Of a stretch of DNA of 64,000 bases, positions 58,427 to 64,000 are shown piece after piece (the stretch's first letter is position 1; each line of letters opens with the position of its first letter). This DNA is from an uncultured Sulfurovum sp. Lineage in GTDB: Bacteria; Campylobacterota; Campylobacteria; Campylobacterales; Sulfurovaceae. Location of the stretch: assembly GCA_902727895.1 (NCBI GenBank), contig CACVAP010000059.1:1-64000 (forward strand), given 5' to 3'. The position numbers were made by a program, and so were the translations under genes. A model generated the notes under the pieces. That model was not told where the DNA came from. It saw only the letters and a list, made by a program, of their open reading frames with translations, and did no database searches.

Positions 58427-58452
58427 CTTTTCAATTGATTGAAAAGATTATA
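58427..58452 (-). promoter_or_regulatory. Promoter with 20-bp palindromic operator for the AAA/YobI/YgjP operon
   Basis: Minus-strand -10 TATAAT (58452-58447) is immediately followed by CTTTTCAAT-CA-ATTGAAAAG (58446-58427), a perfect palindrome with 9-bp arms. The right arm overlaps the ribosome-binding AAAGG. It can act as a DNA operator covering the transcription start, or as an mRNA hairpin hiding the ribosome-binding site. Confidence 0.7.
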
Positions 58453-58478
58453 GCATATTTTGTTTAATGGGTTTAAAA

Positions 58479-58973
58479 CTACTCAGCCCCAGCCCCAACA
58501 AAGACATCTTCGACTTTACCATCTGTCATACGAAAGAGTATGCCACCAAAAATAGAATCTACCACAAAAAGGTCGTCTCTACTTTCACCTTTATTCCAAC
58601 GAGTTTTATAGGCAGTCATTACTTCATCATAAGTACTTCCAATACCTATGCCTTTTTCTGTTGTTAATTTACTTGGACTTACTATCGTAATAGACTCAAC
58701 AACTTTAGAAGCATTTTGTTCACCAGACGTCATGTCAAAAGAAATACCACAGTCAGCATAGTTCCAATCTTGGTGGTAAAGCCCATCAGCACCCCATAAC
58801 TCGTCTTTTCCATACTTAACAATACCACAGTCTATACTTTTTTCAAGTTCTGCTTGTGAAAGTCCAAGATAAAACTTACCCTCACCAATGCTATCTTCTT
58901 TAACAGAAGTAACCTCACTAGACACACAACCTACCATCATAAACACTACAGTTACATAAAATAATCTTAACAT
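58479..58973 (-). CDS. Small BamE/SmpA-like lipoprotein
   Basis: 164 aa. Lipobox MVGC (Cys16). The mature part has two similar halves: FYLGLSQAELEKSI and IGIGSTYDEVMTAYK, the G-x-s-x-x-[DE] turn-helix seen in BamE/OmlA-type folds. Two Cys (in SIDCGIV and YADCGIS) may form a disulfide. No specific function. Stands alone before the next minus-strand gene. Confidence 0.65.
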   Translation of the reverse strand: MLRLFYVTVVFMMVGCVSSEVTSVKEDSIGEGKFYLGLSQAELEKSIDCGIVKYGKDELWGADGLYHQDWNYADCGISFDMTSGEQNASKVVESITIVSPSKLTTEKGIGIGSTYDEVMTAYKTRWNKGESRDDLFVVDSIFGGILFRMTDGKVEDVFVGAGAE

Positions 58974-59004
58974 TTTAAATTCCTTTTTATTATATTATAA
59001 CTGA

Positions 59005-59880
59005 TTAAAACCCTAAAAGTACTTTCATCTTCAAATGATGAAACTTATCTAAAACCGTCAAATTCTCACGTTTTTTACAAAATGACATATAAACATTTAC
59101 TTTGCGAAAAGCTTTGTCTCTTTTGTTAATGAACTTACCTTCTAACACAGCAAAATCATACTTTTTAAATTTTAACTCTTTGAGTAAGGGTTCAAAATAC
59201 GCTTCTTTCACAAACTTTGCACGTAAATAAATTAAATCTTTATTTTTGTATTTATTACTTTTCATACTTATTGTTTTAGTAGGATTATTTTCAATATCAA
59301 AAACGCCATTGTGTATAGGCTGATAAGTAATTTGATTATAAAGATAATCTTTATTTAACGAATACGCTACCTCTTCAAAGTTACTTTTATCAGCATAACC
59401 ACGGGTGAATACCCATAATTTTTCGATGTCATTTCGAGTTAAAATCGTATCCAATGTTTCTCTAAAAGCCTCTAGCTCTTTTAATTCAGTATCAATCTTC
59501 TTTTGAGAAGTCCAATAAGTATTAGAGTCAAAATTATTATAAGTTGCAGGAGATTGTTGATTGTTTAATATGTCTATTGTTAAAGGCAGTGTTTGGCATG
59601 TCGTGTTGTCAACAAGTATGTTAGTACTCTCTGTACCAGTAAACCATACTTTTTCATTTTCTTTTAAATTATCATAAAAGTTTTTGTTGATATTAAAGTT
59701 AAATTCTAGGACTAATATTCCAAGGACAAATACAATACTTAATAAAAATAGATAGGTACTAACAGTAAGAAAAAAATGAATAAGCTTATGAAAAAGAGAA
59801 AGAAAAGGACTAAGCATCTTTTGAGATACCGTCTTTTCTTTCATGCCTTCATCTGAGAAGTAATTGTTAGATAAAGCCAT
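59005..59880 (-). CDS. Single-pass membrane protein of unknown function
   Basis: 291 aa. A short cytoplasmic N-terminus with FLSLFHKLIHFF, a membrane helix near 38-60, and a periplasmic domain of about 230 residues with two Cys (TTCQTL, SFCKKRE) and charged, mixed alpha-beta composition. No family recognised. It follows the glutathionylspermidine synthase-like gene by 15 nt, so it may be the third gene of that operon. Confidence 0.65.
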   Translation of the reverse strand: MALSNNYFSDEGMKEKTVSQKMLSPFLSLFHKLIHFFLTVSTYLFLLSIVFVLGILVLEFNFNINKNFYDNLKENEKVWFTGTESTNILVDNTTCQTLPLTIDILNNQQSPATYNNFDSNTYWTSQKKIDTELKELEAFRETLDTILTRNDIEKLWVFTRGYADKSNFEEVAYSLNKDYLYNQITYQPIHNGVFDIENNPTKTISMKSNKYKNKDLIYLRAKFVKEAYFEPLLKELKFKKYDFAVLEGKFINKRDKAFRKVNVYMSFCKKRENLTVLDKFHHLKMKVLLGF

Positions 59881-59895
59881 AATTAAAGAAAGAAC

Positions 59896-61083
59896 TTATA
59901 GTTGCTCAACCACAACTCTATGTCCAACAAATTTAGAAGCGTTGTCTAAAATAAGACCACCTTTTCTAAAGCCTAAGCCACAACCTTCATAAGCGTAAAA
60001 TACGCCTGCTTGATAGCTTTCGCCTTTGTCGTTGGTTGGAAGTTCTACGTATTCTTGGAAAACAGATGGGAACTCACCGTATTCACCATCTGTTTGCGCC
60101 ATAACTTCTTCTTCTGCATTAACAATGGTCGTGTTAGCACCTTCACGTCCAAAGATTCTTTTTTCTACTTGTGGAATACCTTGTAGAGGTTCAAGAGATG
60201 TCTCAAGTAGTAATGGATGGTTAGGATATAAATCCCATAAAATTGCCATAAATGCTTTCGACTGGAACATTAACGTATAGGCAGGATTCAAAAAGATTCC
60301 TTTTTGGTTTTCCATTATCTGCGTAAGTAACATGGCTAAATCAGCCTCTTCAATGGCAATGTCTTCCCATGGTAAAAGTTTGAACCAGTACTCATAGTTT
60401 TCATCGTTAAAGAAGACACCTTCTTCACCGTCAAATTGAACTTCGTCTACATAAGCAAACTCTGTTACATAACCAGCTTCATTTGCAATACTTTGTAGAA
60501 GTTTTACAGTGTTTTCTTCTTCAATATTACCTTTAACAGAAGAGAAAAGAATCTTCCAACCGTCATAATTTTCTTCAAATGATTCTACTTCTTCATCCAT
60601 AGTAATCATACGTTTAAAGTTGTCTACAAGTGCTTCATGTAAGTTGTTAAACTGATGAGACTCTTCCATGCCATTGAGTTTTAATGTTGCCCATTGAACA
60701 ATAGACGTTTCAAATAATGCAGTTGGCGTATCTGCATTAAATTCTATAAGCTTAATAGGTTTACCGTCAACTCCACCAGCAAAATCAAAACGACCATACA
60801 AGTGCCAATGAACATCATTATCCCATGACATTTTTACAGCGTCTACAATGTTAAAAGGAATACCTAATTCATGAAACAATTCATTTTCGATAACATGCTC
60901 ACCAGCTTCTACGAACATGTCGTAAAGCTCGTTTGCTGCTTCATAATAAGCATCTGCTTCTTCTGAATCAATTACTACAATTTCATCTGTGATGTAAGGG
61001 GTAGAGTCATCATCTGTATGCCAGATAAAACCAATGCTCTCTAAATACGCGTCATCAGGAACTTTAATGGGTTCAAGTGTCAT
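59896..61083 (-). CDS. Glutathionylspermidine synthase-family (ATP-grasp) protein
   Basis: 395 aa. Matches the C-terminal synthetase half of glutathionylspermidine synthase: HLYGRFDFAGG, KLIEFNADTPTALFE, LLPWEDIA and FLNPAYTLMFQSKA, ATP-grasp-type sequence. It lacks the amidase half of E. coli Gss. The pairing with a UPF0323 lipoprotein 3 nt upstream matches Campylobacter Cj0371-Cj0372. The real amide-bond substrates in Campylobacterota are not established. Confidence 0.85.
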   Translation of the reverse strand: MTLEPIKVPDDAYLESIGFIWHTDDDSTPYITDEIVVIDSEEADAYYEAANELYDMFVEAGEHVIENELFHELGIPFNIVDAVKMSWDNDVHWHLYGRFDFAGGVDGKPIKLIEFNADTPTALFETSIVQWATLKLNGMEESHQFNNLHEALVDNFKRMITMDEEVESFEENYDGWKILFSSVKGNIEEENTVKLLQSIANEAGYVTEFAYVDEVQFDGEEGVFFNDENYEYWFKLLPWEDIAIEEADLAMLLTQIMENQKGIFLNPAYTLMFQSKAFMAILWDLYPNHPLLLETSLEPLQGIPQVEKRIFGREGANTTIVNAEEEVMAQTDGEYGEFPSVFQEYVELPTNDKGESYQAGVFYAYEGCGLGFRKGGLILDNASKFVGHRVVVEQL

Positions 61084-61086
61084 AAC

Positions 61087-61722
61087 TTAACCACCAAAGC
61101 TTGAAGAACGTGAAGAGGAAGATGCTTTTTTGTTGTTTCCAAAGAAACCAGACTTTTTAGAAGATCCAGCTGATTTTCTTGCAGCATTATTTGTTGCCTG
61201 AGCCTTTTGTGATCTATTATAAGAACTTGCCGACTTATGAGACGCTCTTTGGTTTTGTTTATAGTTTTGGTTATTCATAAGCTTATTCATAAGCATTGCA
61301 CCAACCATACCAGCAGCCATAGATGCCATAAGTGTTCCAGCAAGACCCATTCCACCTGATTCACTTACCTGTGCTGGATCTTGTGTTAACTTTGAAGTTC
61401 CAGCTTCTACTTTAGCTTCTTCTTCAGCTACCAGTTTGTCTATCTCTTCTTGTGTTAGAATTCTCTCAGCACCATCTTCTTTAACAATAACACGCGTAGT
61501 AGTACTTGGAAATTCATCAATAATTTTATATGAACCATCAGCTTGTTTTTCAATGGTAACCGAAGCACCTTCTTTAACAACACTTTGTTCTTGTGCAGGT
61601 TGTTCTTTAGGTTGTTCTGGAGCTTGTCCAGCATCACCACAACCTTGTAAACCAACTAAGGCTACAGCTGAAAGTCCACCTACCATTGCATAATTTGAAA
61701 TCTTATTAATATGTCTGTTCAT
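61087..61722 (-). CDS. UPF0323-family lipoprotein
   Basis: 211 aa. Lipobox GLQGC (Cys28). A Gln/Pro-rich segment (PEQPKEQPAQEQS), an acidic helical part (LTQEEIDKLVAEEEAKV), a membrane-like Gly/Ala/Met segment (about 125-145) and a basic Ser-rich tail (SKKSGFFGNNKKASSSSRSS). Matches the UPF0323 lipoprotein family of Helicobacter and Campylobacter; function unknown. Probably an outer-membrane lipoprotein. Confidence 0.85.
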   Translation of the reverse strand: MNRHINKISNYAMVGGLSAVALVGLQGCGDAGQAPEQPKEQPAQEQSVVKEGASVTIEKQADGSYKIIDEFPSTTTRVIVKEDGAERILTQEEIDKLVAEEEAKVEAGTSKLTQDPAQVSESGGMGLAGTLMASMAAGMVGAMLMNKLMNNQNYKQNQRASHKSASSYNRSQKAQATNNAARKSAGSSKKSGFFGNNKKASSSSRSSSFGG

Positions 61723-61777
61723 CTTCTCTCCTAATTGTTAAGTTAAGTTTCTAAGTAAAATCATTTCAAGTTAATAT

Positions 61778-61815
61778 GAGTTTATTCACATACTATTCAC
61801 AGAGTGAATAAACTC
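61778..61815 (-). terminator. Hairpin downstream of htpG
   Basis: GAGTTTATTCAC / GTGAATAAACTC, perfect 12 bp, 14-nt loop, starting 19 nt after the htpG stop on the minus strand. No T-run follows. Confidence 0.55.
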
Positions 61816-61833
61816 TTAACTTATGGTTAAATC

Positions 61834-63696
61834 TTAAAGCGCTTCTGTTGCTACTCTTGCAATTCTAGCTGCAAATGCAGCTTTATCTTTAGGCTCTAAA
61901 CCTTCAGATAATTTAGCCGAATCAAATAAAATCCATGCCATATCAGCAAAGATGTCATCGTTTTCTAATTTGTCAAGTTTTTTAATCATCGCATGTTCAG
62001 GATTCAACTCTAAGTATAAAGGTGTCTCTGGCATGGTTTTACCCATTTGAGCAAACATTTCTTCCATCCCAGCTAATGGGCTAGAGTTGTCTTTTACAAC
62101 ACATGATGGACTAGAAGTCAATCTACTTGTTGTTCTTACTTCTTTAACGGTTTCACCAAGAACTTCTTTGATTTTATCTGTAAGTGCTTTAAACTCTTTA
62201 GAAATTTCTTCTTTCTCTTCATCTGTTTTAGAATCAGGCGCATCAATCGCAGTAATATCTTTAAGTGTCCACTCACCATACTCGCCAATCATCGGTGCAA
62301 CAATTGTGTCTTCATTTTTGTTGTCCATAAGAAGTACTTCGATGTTTGCTTTGTTATAAGCTTCAAGAAGTGGTGAGTTTCTAAGTACTTGTTCACTTTC
62401 TCCAACCATGTAGTAAATCTCTTTCTTTTCAGAGTCTGCACGTGAAGTATAGTCAGCAAAAGAAACCATTCCTTCTTCAGTAGATGACTTATATTTAACA
62501 ATATCAAGCAGTAAATCTTTGTTAATATAGTCCGTGTAAATTCCCTCTTTAATAAGGTTATTGTACTGAGCTGTAAAAGTATCAGCATCTTCACCTTTAA
62601 GCTTTTTAATGGCTTGTAAAATCTTCTTTGTAGCATTTTGTTTAATGTTCGCCAAGATTTTATTGTCTTGAAGGATTTCACGACTTACATTTAGTGGTAA
62701 GTCTTCAGAATCAATCACACCAATTACAAAACGTAAATAAGTAGGTAAAAGTTCTTTGTCATCATCAGTAATGAATACACGTTTAACATAAAGTTTAATG
62801 TTACTTGTATAGTCAGCTCTGTTCATGTCCATTGGTGCTATCTTGGGAATGTAAAAAAGTGTTGTAAACTCTTGTCCACCCTCAACTTTGTTATGTAAGT
62901 ATTTTAAAGGCTCATCATCACCATGTGATAACGACTGATAAAACTCTACATAATCTTCTTTTTTAAGTTCAGCTTTTGGCACAGACCAAAGTGCTGTAGC
63001 AGCATTTGCTTGTTCTGATTTTCTTACTTTTTTAGTAACAGCCTCTTCACCCTCACCTGTTGTTTCATCTTCTTTGAAGTGCATCATAATTGGGTAAGCA
63101 ATATGGTTAGAGTATTTTTTAACAACTGTTTCTACACGTGCTTTTGTTAAAAACTCTTTCTCTTCTTCTTTCAGCTTAATGTACATTACTGTTCCATGCT
63201 CTTCTTTTGTTACAGGAACAATTTCAAATTCACCTGTACCATCGGTAGAGAACTTATAAGCTTGATCTTCACCAGCTTTTTTAGTAATAACTTGTACATC
63301 TTCTGAAACCATAAATACAGAGTAAAAACCAACACCAAACTGACCAATAAGATTAGAATCTTTCTTAGCATCACCTGTTAAGTTTTCAACAAATGCTTTA
63401 GTACCAGACTTAGCAATGGTACCAAGGTTGTTCATAAGGTCTTCTTCATTCATACCCACACCGTTATCGGCAATGGTTAAAGAGTTGTCTTCTTCATCAA
63501 TGTTAATGTTAACTTGACCAGACCAGTTACTATCTTTAAAGGTGTCGTCTGTTAACTTCATGTAGTTAAATTTGTCAATTGCATCTGAAGAGTTAGAGAT
63601 TAATTCTCTAATAAAAATTTCTTTATTAGAATAAAGTGAGTGAGTCATTAATTTTAAGAGTTGACCTATCTCTGTTTGAAACTGATGTTTTGCCAT
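61834..63696 (-). CDS. htpG: Chaperone HtpG (Hsp90 family)
   Basis: 620 aa. GHKL ATPase motifs ELISNSSDAIDKF, DNGVGM and GQFGVGFYS in the first 130 residues; middle domain with the catalytic Arg near DLPLNVSREILQ; C-terminal dimerisation domain. Complete. Single gene with its own promoter region. Confidence 0.97.
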   Translation of the reverse strand: MAKHQFQTEIGQLLKLMTHSLYSNKEIFIRELISNSSDAIDKFNYMKLTDDTFKDSNWSGQVNINIDEEDNSLTIADNGVGMNEEDLMNNLGTIAKSGTKAFVENLTGDAKKDSNLIGQFGVGFYSVFMVSEDVQVITKKAGEDQAYKFSTDGTGEFEIVPVTKEEHGTVMYIKLKEEEKEFLTKARVETVVKKYSNHIAYPIMMHFKEDETTGEGEEAVTKKVRKSEQANAATALWSVPKAELKKEDYVEFYQSLSHGDDEPLKYLHNKVEGGQEFTTLFYIPKIAPMDMNRADYTSNIKLYVKRVFITDDDKELLPTYLRFVIGVIDSEDLPLNVSREILQDNKILANIKQNATKKILQAIKKLKGEDADTFTAQYNNLIKEGIYTDYINKDLLLDIVKYKSSTEEGMVSFADYTSRADSEKKEIYYMVGESEQVLRNSPLLEAYNKANIEVLLMDNKNEDTIVAPMIGEYGEWTLKDITAIDAPDSKTDEEKEEISKEFKALTDKIKEVLGETVKEVRTTSRLTSSPSCVVKDNSSPLAGMEEMFAQMGKTMPETPLYLELNPEHAMIKKLDKLENDDIFADMAWILFDSAKLSEGLEPKDKAAFAARIARVATEAL

Positions 63697-63891
63697 CTGG
63701 TTATTCCTTATTTATCTATAAAATATTTTGCGAATTATATTACACTTTAGGTAAATATTCCATATTTTTGCTAAACATACATCATAATGTTTAATCTAGA
63801 AGATTAGTAGCTGGAAACTTTATAAGAATTAATAAATAATTAATAACTTTAAACTATAATTCCACCCATATTCAAAAAGGAACAAATCCAA

Positions 63892-64000
63892 ATGAACACC
63901 CTATTTAAAACAATACTTCTTCCAGCATTGCTACTACTTACATTTACAACTTCAGCTTTTTCAAAAGACAACAACATCCGAACTTATAAAGATAGAGGAA
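63892..64000 (+). CDS. Secreted protein, 5' part only
   Basis: Partial: 36 codons before the window ends. AAAGGAAC lies upstream of the ATG and the protein starts with a typical Sec signal peptide (TILLPALLLLTFTTSAFS). The mature start KDNNIRTYKDRG is too short to identify. Confidence 0.7.
   Translation, partial: MNTLFKTILLPALLLLTFTTSAFSKDNNIRTYKDRG

Overview
The window is a low-GC, gene-dense chromosome segment of a Campylobacterota (Epsilonproteobacteria) member, most likely a free-living marine, Sulfurimonas/Sulfurovum/Arcobacter-like organism. This rests on gene content and order: an M16 protease-dapA-SDR block like that of Campylobacter, a fused ResB-CcsA cytochrome c synthase, a UPF0323 lipoprotein beside a glutathionylspermidine synthase-like gene, a CxxCH cytochrome, OprD-type porins and many small outer-membrane barrels. 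The genus is an inference. No gene-free stretch exceeds about 300 bases. I see no rRNA, CRISPR array, insertion sequence or integrase; there is one tRNA gene.

Region 1 (1-11,300) looks like one phosphate-starvation (Pho) locus. A six-gene TonB operon (DUF3450, TtpC-like, ExbB, ExbD, TonB, TPR), two paralogous beta-helix-like lipoproteins, an OlsF-type ornithine-lipid synthase, a 22-codon membrane-peptide ORF, a PhoB-like response regulator and a porin lie together. Seven promoters here carry 11-bp direct repeats resembling TTGTAATCATT. In every one the last repeat is followed by exactly 6 nt and then a -10 hexamer, the layout of the E. coli phoA Pho promoter. The TPR gene at the left edge has an in-frame stop just after its well-placed start codon.

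Region 2 (11,360-24,060) is housekeeping: M16 protease, dapA, a FabL-type enoyl reductase, pgsA, an RseP-type protease, a PLP-binding protein, a FIST-domain histidine kinase, argC, greA, a HAD phosphatase, surE and a TcdA-like enzyme. A REP doublet (REPIN-like) lies between fabL and pgsA, and another palindromic repeat follows pgsA.

Region 3 (24,100-47,070) carries small secreted proteins, a SUI1-like factor, MscL with a zinc ribbon, Nudix, CcsBA, carbonic anhydrase, an Fe-S-type m5U methyltransferase, ligA, glnD, glmS, a cytochrome c, a NifU-like protein, serS, tRNA-Met, groESL, an NlpC/P60 lipoprotein, an MlaE permease and acpS.

Region 4 (47,070-53,010) is a two-component system followed by a small secreted protein, an OprD-like porin, a Sel1-like protein and a large lipoprotein with a duplicated domain.

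Region 5 (53,000-58,450) is an accessory three-gene operon: an AAA/DUF4143-type ATPase, a 1237-aa membrane-associated YobI-like P-loop NTPase and a YgjP-like metallopeptidase. A perfect 20-bp palindrome abuts its -10 box. It is the best candidate for an uncharacterised system. Region 6 (58,480-64,000) returns to envelope and conserved genes, ending with htpG and a truncated secreted-protein gene.
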